Positions 16,863 through 24,019 of a stretch of DNA of 57,330 bases are shown in pieces. Source of the stretch: an uncultured Bacteroidia bacterium (lineage in GTDB: Bacteria; Bacteroidota; Bacteroidia; Bacteroidales; F082); assembly GCA_902799345.1 (NCBI GenBank), contig CADBZW010000013.1, positions 1-57,330 on the forward strand, given 5' to 3'. The stretch's first letter is position 1. Each line of letters begins with the position of its first letter. The notes below the pieces were generated by a model. The model saw only the letters and a program-made list of their open reading frames with translations, had not been told where the DNA came from and ran no database searches. Both the position numbers and the translations under genes were made by a program.

Positions 16863-18616
16863 AGAAAGCCGTCTTCAATCCCGATGAATGGAATGCCGCC
16901 GTGGCTTCGTCGGCCAGGCACACGGATGTTGAAGCTTTGGTGTGTGCCGTTGAAGCCTCGGGCATCGACATCACGGCTGCCTATTCCGACTGGTTGGCCA
17001 TCGGCTTCGCCTTAGTGTCGGAGCTGGGCGAGGAAGGGCGACCGCTCTTCCATCGCCTCAGCCGCTTCTATCCGGGTTATGACGTGGCCGAGGCCGACCG
17101 GCAATACACGGTCTGCCTGCGTGACGGGAGCCGAGAAATCAGCATCGCCACGCTGTTCCACATCGCCAAGACGCACGGCATCGTTATCCCTGTTTCCTCA
17201 CGAAATCGATATGAGGAAGTTGAGGAAGATGAGGAAAATGAGGAAACGGGGCGGTCAAAATCGGTCAAGACGGACACCTTCTCGCAGACTGTGGGTGGGC
17301 AGCTGCCCGATATCCTGAAGCGCATCGTGGCCGATGCCGTGTCGCCTGTGGATGCTGACCTGCTCATCCTCGGCTCGCTCACGGTGTTTTCGGCCTGTCT
17401 GCCGAACGTGTACGGCGTGTATGACAGAAGGGAGGTGTTTTCAAACCTCTTCCTCTACGTCACGGCCAGCGCCTCGGCAGGCAAAGGGCGGTTGTCGCTG
17501 TGCCGACACTTGGCCGCGCCGCTGCATCGGGAGTTGAGGGAGCAGTACCGAAAGTCGATGGAGCGGTACAAGCAGGAGCAGCTGCAGTATATCATGAACA
17601 AGAAGAAGGGCGAGGCTTCCGAGCCTGAGGAGCCGCCGTTTCTGACGCTGTTCATCCCGGCCAACAGCACGGCGACGGTGGTGTATCAGACCCTGTCGCA
17701 GAACAACGGCGTGGGGCTGCTTTTTGAGACCGAGGGCGACACGTTGGCCAATGCCTTCAACTCCGACCTTGGGAACTATTCGGACGGCTTCAGGAAGGCG
17801 TTTCACCATGAGATGATTTCGTACCTTCGGAAGAAGGATCGCGAGTATGTGGAAATCACGAAGCCGAAGTTTTCGGCCATCCTGTCGGGCACGCCGGAGC
17901 AGGTTTTCAACCTGATCCCTTCGGCGGAGAACGGGCTTTTCAGCCGCTTCATCTTCTACGTGATGCCGACGGAAATCGTCTGGCACGACATGTTTGACGC
18001 TTCAGAGGGGCCTACTGCCGACGAGCTGTTCAAGGAGATAGGCAGGGACTTCTACCAGTTCCACAAGCTGCTGGGTGCGCAGCCTATCCGCTTCACCCTA
18101 CAGCAGGAGCAGCAGCGGAGGTTCAACGCTTTCTTTTCGAAGGCACAGGCGGAGTATGCCGCGCTGTTCGGCAACGACATCATCGCCTCGGTGCGCCGAC
18201 TGGGGCTGATCTTCTTCCGAATCACAATGATCCTGACGGTGCTCCGCCAGATGGATGACGGTGCTTTTCCGTTGGCTCTTGATGACGGGAAGGAGGCTTT
18301 GCTGGTCTGCACGGACGCTGATTTCGACACGGCCTTGGCGATGGTGAAGGTGCTGCTGCAGCATACGGTGAGGGTGTTTCAGGCCTTGCCGCGGAGGACA
18401 GAGCGGCGCTTCAGGCAGGACCGACGACAACGGACGGAGAGTTATATGCAGACTTTCCTTGCCGCCTTGCCCGATGCGTTCAGCCGCTCGGGCTACCTTC
18501 AGACGGCTGCCGACATGGGCATCAATGAGAAGACGGCGGAGCGTTACATTGCGGAGCTGTGCAGGTCGGGGATGCTGGAGCATCCGGCCAGTGGGCAGTA
18601 TGTGAAACCTTCATGA
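16859..18616 (+). CDS. PriCT-2 / DUF3987 domain protein (mobile-element primase-helicase-like)
   Basis: 585 residues, overlapping the upstream gene by 4 bases. A PriCT-2-like domain is at about 25-110 (DWLAIGFALVSELGEEGRPL; later ISIATLFHIAKTHG). An acidic linker (EEVEEDEENEE) at about 119-129 is encoded by four 9-base repeats. The large DUF3987 domain runs from about 140 to 500, with a P-loop-like turn (TASASAGKGRLSL) and LLFETEGDTLANAF. The last 60 residues resemble a winged helix (FSRSGYLQTAADMGINEKTA). The protein probably starts replication of the mobile element after excision. No mobilisation or integrase genes accompany it. Confidence 0.87.
   Translation: MKKAVFNPDEWNAAVASSARHTDVEALVCAVEASGIDITAAYSDWLAIGFALVSELGEEGRPLFHRLSRFYPGYDVAEADRQYTVCLRDGSREISIATLFHIAKTHGIVIPVSSRNRYEEVEEDEENEETGRSKSVKTDTFSQTVGGQLPDILKRIVADAVSPVDADLLILGSLTVFSACLPNVYGVYDRREVFSNLFLYVTASASAGKGRLSLCRHLAAPLHRELREQYRKSMERYKQEQLQYIMNKKKGEASEPEEPPFLTLFIPANSTATVVYQTLSQNNGVGLLFETEGDTLANAFNSDLGNYSDGFRKAFHHEMISYLRKKDREYVEITKPKFSAILSGTPEQVFNLIPSAENGLFSRFIFYVMPTEIVWHDMFDASEGPTADELFKEIGRDFYQFHKLLGAQPIRFTLQQEQQRRFNAFFSKAQAEYAALFGNDIIASVRRLGLIFFRITMILTVLRQMDDGAFPLALDDGKEALLVCTDADFDTALAMVKVLLQHTVRVFQALPRRTERRFRQDRRQRTESYMQTFLAALPDAFSRSGYLQTAADMGINEKTAERYIAELCRSGMLEHPASGQYVKPS
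17201..17248 (+). repeat. Four 9-base direct repeats (GAGGAANNT) inside the DUF3987 gene
   Basis: GAGGAAGTT, GAGGAAGAT, GAGGAAAAT and GAGGAAACG follow each other from 17213 to 17248, preceded by TTTCCTCACGAAA at 17193-17205. The same two parts occur in opposite orientation at 19156-19211. Direct iterated 9-mers in a replication gene resemble iterons. Confidence 0.65.
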
Positions 18617-18637
18617 CCGCGGAAGCGCCCACGGGAA

Positions 18638-18913
18638 TCAGTTGGAAAGGGCCTCGGCATCGGTAACGATGTCCGGGGCCTTTTTGTTGAGGAGCATGAG
18701 CCATTGGCGGGCTTCGTTAAGGATAGGCTCGCGCTCATCGAGGATCTTGGCGACTTCCTGGACGCAGCTCCTCACGGTTTCTTCGGAGGGGTCGCCGTCG
18801 AGCTGTTTGTCGATGGCGGCCATGCGTTTGTCGAGGTCGGCGATTTGTGCCTTCAGTTCTTTCAGGCGTTGTATGATGAGTTTGTCGTCCATGGGCTGTT
18901 GGGTTTGGGGCAT
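18638..18913 (-). CDS. Small coiled-coil protein of the mobile module
   Basis: 91 residues from the ATG at 18913, or 84 from 18892. The sequence is a regular amphipathic helix pair: LKELKAQIADLDKRMAAIDK and then VQEVAKILDEREPILNEARQ. No signal peptide. It faces the replication operon tail to tail, and its last codons overlap the hairpin that terminates that operon (18647-18685), which lowers confidence. Small coiled-coil proteins of unknown role are frequent in Bacteroidales elements. Confidence 0.55.
   Translation of the reverse strand: MPQTQQPMDDKLIIQRLKELKAQIADLDKRMAAIDKQLDGDPSEETVRSCVQEVAKILDEREPILNEARQWLMLLNKKAPDIVTDAEALSN
18647..18685 (+). terminator. Terminator of the mobile replication operon
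   Basis: AAGGGCCTCGGCATCG pairs with CGATGTCCGGGGCCTT across GTAA, with two small mismatches, and is followed by a T-run. It lies 31 bases after the DUF3987 stop codon. Confidence 0.7.
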
Positions 18914-19155
18914 AAAGAAGGCGCAGACTTCATCGCCTCCACAATCAACGGGCTCTGGTAAACCCTACAAGCATGGAAACGACAGCCTACGCCTATTGAC
19001 GCAGGCCTTATCGTTCGGTTCCCGCTTGTGAAATGTACCAGATTTCGTTGATTTGGAAACGCGAGCGTAAAGCCCTATTATTATGTCTTATACGGGTACA
19101 AAAGTAAGACTTTTCTTTGAAAGTGCGAATTTTTGTGGTTTTTTGAGGGGAGGGA

Positions 19156-19211
19156 ATTTTCCTCACTTTCCTCAAGTTCCTCATTTTCCTCAACATGTTT
19201 TCGTGAGGAAA
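19156..19211 (-). repeat. Inverted second copy of the 9-base repeat array
   Basis: Reading the plus strand, ATTTTCCTC, ACTTTCCTC, AAGTTCCTC and ATTTTCCTC follow each other at 19156-19191. They are the reverse complements of GAGGAANNT. TTTCGTGAGGAAA follows at 19199-19211, the exact reverse complement of the 13-mer that precedes the copy in the DUF3987 gene. Confidence 0.7.
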
Positions 19212-19269
19212 AGGGGTAGGGAAGGTGAGCAATTGTGGATAGATATGATGATGGAAAAAGAGGTTGAGG

Positions 19270-19376
19270 CGTGTCAACGGGGATTTTTGGAGGGGTGGGA
19301 TGTCTGGGTTACTCCAGCGCTCATTTTCGGACAAAATATCCACGAATATATATGCTTCGGAAAATCCGTTGACACG
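19270..19376. repeat. Inverted repeat with 16-18 base arms
   Basis: CGTGTCAACGGGGATTTT at 19270-19287 is complementary to AAAATCCGTTGACACG at 19361-19376, with two extra G in the left arm. A partial extra copy (GTTGACACGG) follows at 19379-19388. The centre is AT-rich with ATATATATG. Confidence 0.65.
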
Positions 19377-19457
19377 CGGTTGACACGGCAGGCCGTTTTT
19401 GGGGTATGAAAAAGACCTAACTGATTGGAAATCAATTAGGTCTATTTTCGGAATTTG

Positions 19458-19530
19458 TGACCCGGCTGGGGCTCGAACCCAGGACCCCAACATTAAAAGT
19501 GTTGTGCTCTACCTGCTGAGCTACCGAGTC
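19458..19530 (-). tRNA. tRNA-Lys (anticodon TTT)
   Basis: The reverse strand folds as a full cloverleaf: acceptor GACTCGG with CCGGGTC, D-arm with GCTCAGCAGGTAGAGC, anticodon stem CAACA/TGTTG around CTTTTAA (anticodon TTT), and the T-arm GGTTCGAGCCC. CCA is not encoded. It lies 80 bases from the inverted repeat next to the mobile module; tRNA genes are frequent integration sites. Confidence 0.93.
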
Positions 19531-19609
19531 AACCGTCCCGCTTTTGCGTAATGCGGGTGCAAAAGTACTGCTTTTTTCGTTATCGGCGGCCTTTTGGGCC
19601 AAAAAAATT

Positions 19610-20227
19610 TCATTCGTCTAGCAAGCCTTTGCCTTGACGGATGATAACGATTTCATTATCAGTACAATCCACTACGGTACTCTCTTCGTTTTCGCCGGCA
19701 CCGCCGTCGATGACGATGTCGACCAGGTCCTTGTAACGGTCGTGGATTTCCTCGGGATCGGTGAGATAGGGGTTGATTTCGTCTTCTTCATCGGCCAACG
19801 AAGTGGTCATGATGGGACTTCCAAACTCCTTGACGATGTTCGTGATGATAGGCTGGTCGGGGATGCGGATGCCGATGGTCTTCTTCTTGCTCTGGAAGAT
19901 GCGCGGGATGTTGTTGTTGGCCTCTAGGATGAAGGTGAAAGGACCAGGCAGGTTACGTTTCATCATCTTGAAGACATCGTTGTTGATGGGCTTGGTGAAC
20001 TCACTCAACATGCTGAGGTCATGGAAGATGAATGAGAAGTTGGCCTTCTCCTTCTTAATGCCTTTGATTTGGCAGATGCGCTCGAAGGTACGTGGATTGT
20101 TGATGCAGCCGCCCAAGCCGTACAAGGTGTCGGTAGGGAAGATGATGGTGCCGCCGTCTGACAGACATTCCAGAATCATCTTGACGTAACGCGGGTTGGG
20201 ATTCGTCGGGTAGAGTTTGAGTATCAT
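19610..20227 (-). CDS. YciO/Sua5/YrdC family protein (L-threonylcarbamoyladenylate synthase family)
   Basis: 205 residues, about the length of YciO. The YrdC fold is shown by IIFPTDTLYGLGG (about 28-40), RICQIKGIKKEKANFSF, MMKRNLPGPFTFIL and TIGIRIPDQPI. The family includes TsaC/Sua5, which makes threonylcarbamoyl-AMP for the t6A37 modification of tRNA, and YciO, whose role is less certain. The KKEKANFSF segment differs from the KxRP…PL pattern of classical TsaC, so the YciO branch is more likely. A minus-strand -7 box TATTTTTG lies at 20248-20255, giving a short leader. It is divergent from the PurF-like gene. Confidence 0.88.
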   Translation of the reverse strand: MILKLYPTNPNPRYVKMILECLSDGGTIIFPTDTLYGLGGCINNPRTFERICQIKGIKKEKANFSFIFHDLSMLSEFTKPINNDVFKMMKRNLPGPFTFILEANNNIPRIFQSKKKTIGIRIPDQPIITNIVKEFGSPIMTTSLADEEDEINPYLTDPEEIHDRYKDLVDIVIDGGAGENEESTVVDCTDNEIVIIRQGKGLLDE

Positions 20228-20247
20228 TGACTTGAAAAAAATTTCGG

Positions 20248-20255
20248 CAAAAATA
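20248..20255 (-). promoter_or_regulatory. -7 box of the YciO/Sua5 gene
   Basis: TATTTTTG on the minus strand lies 20 bases upstream of the start codon at 20227. No clear -33 element is visible. It is back to back with the promoter of the PurF-like gene. Confidence 0.5.
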
Positions 20256-20263
20256 ATAAAATG

Positions 20264-20295
20264 TTGTCGAACATAGGTGAAAAACTGTATTTTTG
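20264..20295 (+). promoter_or_regulatory. Promoter of the PurF-like gene
   Basis: TTG at 20264-20266, a 21-base spacer, and TATTTTTG at 20288-20295. The expected start is near 20302, immediately before the leader hairpin. Confidence 0.65.
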
Positions 20296-20299
20296 CAGT

Positions 20300-20335
20300 C
20301 CATCTAAGGGATATTTTCCCTTGGATGGATTTTTG
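20300..20335 (+). terminator. Terminator-like hairpin in the leader of the PurF-like gene
   Basis: CCATCTAAGGG (20300-20310) pairs with CCCTTGGATGG (20318-20328) through one T-G wobble, across a 7-base loop. ATTTTTGTTTTTTG follows. It has the shape of an intrinsic terminator but lies between the promoter and the start codon at 20370, so it could act as an attenuator or 5' stabiliser. Confidence 0.6.
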
Positions 20336-20369
20336 TTTTTTGCGCTAACATAAATAAAACGAGACAATT

Positions 20370-21779
20370 ATGGGAGGCTTTTTCGGCACCATTTCCAAAC
20401 ATCCTTGCGTCAAGGATTTGTTTTATGGTATTGATTATCATTCACATCTGGGCACCAAACGCGCTGGTATGGTGACCTATGATGGCGAACTCTTTCACCG
20501 TTCGATCCACGATATCGAGAATTCGTATTTCCGTACGAAGTTTTGCGATGAGCTTGGTAAATTCACTGGCAACATCGGCATTGGTGTGATTAGCGACACG
20601 GATGCGCAACCTATCGTGGTGAACTCGCATCTCGGCAAGTTCGCTATCGCTACGGTGGCCAAAATCAACAATTTGGACGAATTGGTCAGCCATTGCCTCG
20701 ACAACCGCCAGCATTTTGCCGAACTGAGTTCGGGTGCGACCAACCCCACCGAGCTGGTGGCACTGCTCATCACCCAAGGAGAGGATTTCGTCGATGGCAT
20801 CCGTAATGTATATAATAAGGTGAAAGGCTCGTGCTCGATGATTATCATGACCGACGATGGCATCATCGCAGCACGCGACTATTACGGGCGTACGCCTATC
20901 GTCGTCGGCAAGGGCGAGGAAGGCTATGTGGTGGCTTCTGAGAGCCATAGCTACATTAACCTCGATTATACGAGCTGCTATAGCGTGGGTCCAGGCGAGA
21001 TCGTCAAGGTGACGCTCGATGGTGTGCACCAGATGCTGCCACCCAACCCGAAGAAACAGATTTGCTCCTTCCTTTGGATTTACTATGGCTATCCCGTCTC
21101 CGACTACGAAGGCATCAACGTGGAAGAGGCTCGCTATAACGAAGGCCGCGAGATGGGCAAGCACGACTATATCGACATCGACTACGTGTCTGCCATCCCC
21201 GACTCGGGCATCGGCATGGCACTGGGTTACTCCAACATCCGTAAGGTCCCGTATATGCGCGGTGTGGTGAAATATACCCCCACCTGGTCGAGGAGCTTCA
21301 TGCCCGTCAACCAAAGCCAACGTGAGCATGTGGCCAAGATGAAACTCATCCCCAACCACCAGATGCTTGAGGGCAAGAAGGTGGCTTTCTGCGACGACAG
21401 CATCGTGCGTGGCACCCAGTTGCGCGACAACGTGAAGATGCTTTACGACTACGGTGCCAAGGAAGTGCATGTGCGCATCAGCTGCCCGCCGTTGATGTAC
21501 GGCTGTCCTTTCCTCAACTTCTCGGCATCCAAGACCGTTATGGAGCTTATCACGCGCCGCTGTGTGAAGGATATGGAAGGCGACGACAACAAGAACATCG
21601 AAAAGTACTGCGACTCCAACAGCCAAGAGTATGCCAACCTCGTCGAGATGCTCCGCAAACATGTCGGCGTGGACTCATTGAAGTTCAATACTTTGGAGAG
21701 CGTTGTGACGGCCATCGGCCTGCCTAAGTGCGACCTCTGCACACATTGCTTCGACGGCTCGAGTTACGGCCACGAATAA
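20370..21779 (+). CDS. Amidophosphoribosyltransferase-like protein lacking the N-terminal cysteine
   Basis: 469 residues with the PurF layout: an N-terminal Ntn-glutaminase-like domain (to about 240) and a phosphoribosyltransferase domain with the PRPP loop VAFCDDSIVRGTQL (about 335-350). The C-terminus CDLCTHCF recalls the cysteines that bind the iron-sulphur cluster in some PurF enzymes. PurF normally exposes Cys as residue 1 (CGIxGI); here the start is MGGFFGTIS, so the glutaminase nucleophile is replaced by glycine. The protein may use free ammonia or have another role. I recall similar MGGFFG proteins in other Bacteroidales, so this is probably a conserved paralogue and not a damaged purF. 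Confidence 0.85.
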   Translation: MGGFFGTISKHPCVKDLFYGIDYHSHLGTKRAGMVTYDGELFHRSIHDIENSYFRTKFCDELGKFTGNIGIGVISDTDAQPIVVNSHLGKFAIATVAKINNLDELVSHCLDNRQHFAELSSGATNPTELVALLITQGEDFVDGIRNVYNKVKGSCSMIIMTDDGIIAARDYYGRTPIVVGKGEEGYVVASESHSYINLDYTSCYSVGPGEIVKVTLDGVHQMLPPNPKKQICSFLWIYYGYPVSDYEGINVEEARYNEGREMGKHDYIDIDYVSAIPDSGIGMALGYSNIRKVPYMRGVVKYTPTWSRSFMPVNQSQREHVAKMKLIPNHQMLEGKKVAFCDDSIVRGTQLRDNVKMLYDYGAKEVHVRISCPPLMYGCPFLNFSASKTVMELITRRCVKDMEGDDNKNIEKYCDSNSQEYANLVEMLRKHVGVDSLKFNTLESVVTAIGLPKCDLCTHCFDGSSYGHE

Positions 21780-21797
21780 TTTTTTTGCGGTTTTTTC

Positions 21798-21827
21798 TTG
21801 CCAATCCAAGAAAAGTCCGTACTTTTG
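21798..21827 (+). promoter_or_regulatory. Promoter of the SRP RNA gene
   Basis: TTG at 21798-21800, a 19-base spacer and TACTTTTG at 21820-21827 match the Bacteroidetes consensus exactly. The RNA begins 5 bases later. Confidence 0.8.
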
Positions 21828-21831
21828 CAAC

Positions 21832-21930
21832 GGGTAAGTCTTATACGACCAGCTCCCTCTGAAATCCCCCAGGACAGGAATGTAGCAAGGGTAGGAGGTC
21901 GTAGCGGTGCGATATGAGTAGCTTACCCTT
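21832..21930 (+). ncRNA. ffs: Signal recognition particle RNA (4.5S, small bacterial type)
   Basis: About 97 bases. The ends GGGTAAG (21832-21838) and CTTACCC (21922-21928) pair. The middle arms CGACCAGCTCCCTC and GTAGGAGGTCG form a long hairpin around the conserved SRP apical motif CAGGACAGGAATGTAGCAAG, which holds the GGAA-type loop and the asymmetric bulge bound by Ffh. T-rich sequence follows at once (CTTCTTTTTTG). A strong promoter stands directly upstream. Confidence 0.9.
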
Positions 21931-21958
21931 CTTTTTTGCCTTTTCTAAAACACTAATA

Positions 21959-24004
21959 ATGAAAAAACTGATGATTTGCATTGGAATGACAGCCGCTCTC
22001 GTGGGCTGCGCGCCGAAACAAGATGAGGTCGTCGAGCAACCCCAACCCCAAGAGGAATTCAAGTACTTGGTGGACGAGTTTGCCGACTTGAGGATCATGC
22101 GTTACCAAATCCCGGCATGGGATGAGTTGACGCTGCAACAGAAGAGCTACATCTATTATCTGGGCGAAGCCGCCAAGTGTGGCCGCGATATCCTCTTCGA
22201 CCAGAACTGCAAGTACAACCTGAAGGTCCGCAAGACCATCGAGGCCGTGCTGAACTCATATCAAGGCGACCGCGAGAGCGAAGACTTCCAGAACTTCGTG
22301 GTCTATGCCAAGCGTGTATTCTTCAGCAATGGCATCCATCACCACTATGCCGAGGATAAGTTCTTCCCCGAGATCAGCGAGGCTTACTTCGCTGACCTGG
22401 TGAAGGGCAGCGACGCCAGCCTGTTGCCGCTCAACGAGGGCGAGAGTGTCGACGACTTCGTTGCCTCTCTGACGCCCGTCATCTTCGATCGTGAGCTTTA
22501 CAAGATGCGCCGCAGCAGCGAGGACGACATCATCGCCAACTCGGCTGTCAACTTCTACGAAGGCGACATCCGCAAGGCCGAGGTGGAAGACTTCTATGGT
22601 AAGATGCGCGAACCCAACGACGCTACGCCGATTTCCTACGGCTTGAACTCCAAGCTGGTGAAGGAAGACGGCAAGATTTATGAAGATGTCTACAAGACCG
22701 ACGGCTTGTACGGCGAGGCCATCCAAGCCATCATCGGCTGGCTCCGGAAAGCCAACGAGGTGGCGGAGAACGACAGCCAACGCAACTACACGCAGAAACT
22801 CATCGACTATTACACCACAGGCGACCTGAAGACCTGGGACGAATACAACATCGCATGGGTGCAGGACTCTGTCTCGCATATCGACTTCGTGAACGGCTTC
22901 ATCGAGGACTACAACGACCCGATGGGCATGAAGGCCACCTGGGAGGCCATCGTCGACTACAAGGATGTCGAGGCTACCGTCCGCTCCAACACCATCAGCG
23001 AGAACGCACAATGGTTTGAGGATAACTCACCCGTCGACCCGCGCTTCAAGAAAGAGCAGTGCAAAGGCGTGTCGGCCAAGAGCATCATCGTCACCACCCT
23101 GGGTGGCGACTGCTTCCCGTCGCCCCCGATCGGTATCAACCTGCCCAATGCCGACTGGATCCGCAAGGAATATGGCTCCAAGTCGGTGACCATCACCAAC
23201 CTGATGGAAGCCTACGACAAGGCCGCCGACGAATGCCCTAGAAGCGCCCTCAAGGAGTTCGCTTATTCTCAGGAGGAAGTCGACCTCTGCAAGAAATACG
23301 GCTCCGACGCCGATGTGGTGCACACCAACCTGCACGAGTGCTTGGGCCATGGCTCGGGCAAGCTGCTGCCTGGCACGCAGCCTGGCGCCTTGAAGGAGTT
23401 CAGCTCCACGCTGGAGGAAGCCCGCGCCGACCTCTTTGGCCTGTATTATATGGCCGACCCGAAGATGGTGGAACTGGGCGTGATGCCCGACGGCGAGGCT
23501 TACAAGTCCGAGTATTGCGCCTATATTCGTAATGGCATGATGTCGCAGCTGGCTCGCGTTGAGCTGGGCAAGGACGTCACCGAGGCTCACATGCAGAACC
23601 GCAAGCTCATCTCCGAGTGGTGCTACGAACACGGCAAGGACGCCAACGTCATCGAGAAGAAGGTGGAGAACGGCAAGACCTATTTCGTCATCAACGACTT
23701 CGAGGCCTTGCGTGGCCTCTTCGGAGAATTGTTGGCCGAGGTGCAACGCATCAAGAGCGAAGGCGACTATGCCGCTGGCAAGGCCCTTGTGGAAAAATAT
23801 GCCGTGAAGGTCGACCAAGACCTGCACAAGGAAGTTCTGGAGCGTTACAACGCCCTTGGCTTGAAGCCTTACGGTGGCTTCATCAATCCAGAGATCATCC
23901 CCGTCGTCGAGAATGGCGAGGTGGTGGATTACCGTGTCGAGTATCCCTCTGACTTCCTGGAGCAACACCTGAAATACGGAAGAGAGTATAGCTTTTTGAA
24001 ATAA
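21959..24004 (+). CDS. Dipeptidyl peptidase III (M49 family), lipoprotein
   Basis: 681 residues from the ATG at 21959; a longer frame from 21914 would overlap the SRP RNA. A lipoprotein signal (MICIGMTAALVGC) is followed by a glutamine-rich linker. The zinc site has the five-residue-spaced M49 form H-E-C-L-G-H at 459-464 (HTNLHECLGHGSGKLL), and the third ligand lies in the EEARAD motif at about 486-491. M49 enzymes remove dipeptides from the N-terminus of peptides. The short HECLGH form is the one seen in Bacteroidetes DPP III. The lipid anchor would place it in the periplasm. Databases sometimes mislabel these proteins as dihydrofolate reductase. Confidence 0.92.
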   Translation: MKKLMICIGMTAALVGCAPKQDEVVEQPQPQEEFKYLVDEFADLRIMRYQIPAWDELTLQQKSYIYYLGEAAKCGRDILFDQNCKYNLKVRKTIEAVLNSYQGDRESEDFQNFVVYAKRVFFSNGIHHHYAEDKFFPEISEAYFADLVKGSDASLLPLNEGESVDDFVASLTPVIFDRELYKMRRSSEDDIIANSAVNFYEGDIRKAEVEDFYGKMREPNDATPISYGLNSKLVKEDGKIYEDVYKTDGLYGEAIQAIIGWLRKANEVAENDSQRNYTQKLIDYYTTGDLKTWDEYNIAWVQDSVSHIDFVNGFIEDYNDPMGMKATWEAIVDYKDVEATVRSNTISENAQWFEDNSPVDPRFKKEQCKGVSAKSIIVTTLGGDCFPSPPIGINLPNADWIRKEYGSKSVTITNLMEAYDKAADECPRSALKEFAYSQEEVDLCKKYGSDADVVHTNLHECLGHGSGKLLPGTQPGALKEFSSTLEEARADLFGLYYMADPKMVELGVMPDGEAYKSEYCAYIRNGMMSQLARVELGKDVTEAHMQNRKLISEWCYEHGKDANVIEKKVENGKTYFVINDFEALRGLFGELLAEVQRIKSEGDYAAGKALVEKYAVKVDQDLHKEVLERYNALGLKPYGGFINPEIIPVVENGEVVDYRVEYPSDFLEQHLKYGREYSFLK

Positions 24005-24019
24005 ATAAAACCTCCAACC

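Larger units (their letters stand above)
18914..19457. other. Non-coding gap between the mobile module and tRNA-Lys
   Basis: No supported gene. It holds the inverted copy of the 9-base repeats (19156-19211) and a long-armed inverted repeat (19270-19376). A 108-codon plus-strand frame at 19083-19409 is made of translated repeats and is not convincing. This stretch could contain the element end or an origin. Confidence 0.6.

Noticed and set aside
19083-19409. 108-codon plus-strand frame between the mobile module and tRNA-Lys
   Set aside because: It translates the 9-base repeat array and both arms of an inverted repeat (FPHFPQVPHFPQ), with no domain and no promoter.
21914-21958. Earlier start for dipeptidyl peptidase III
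   Set aside because: It would lie in the 3' strand of the SRP RNA and would bury the lipoprotein signal that begins at 21959.
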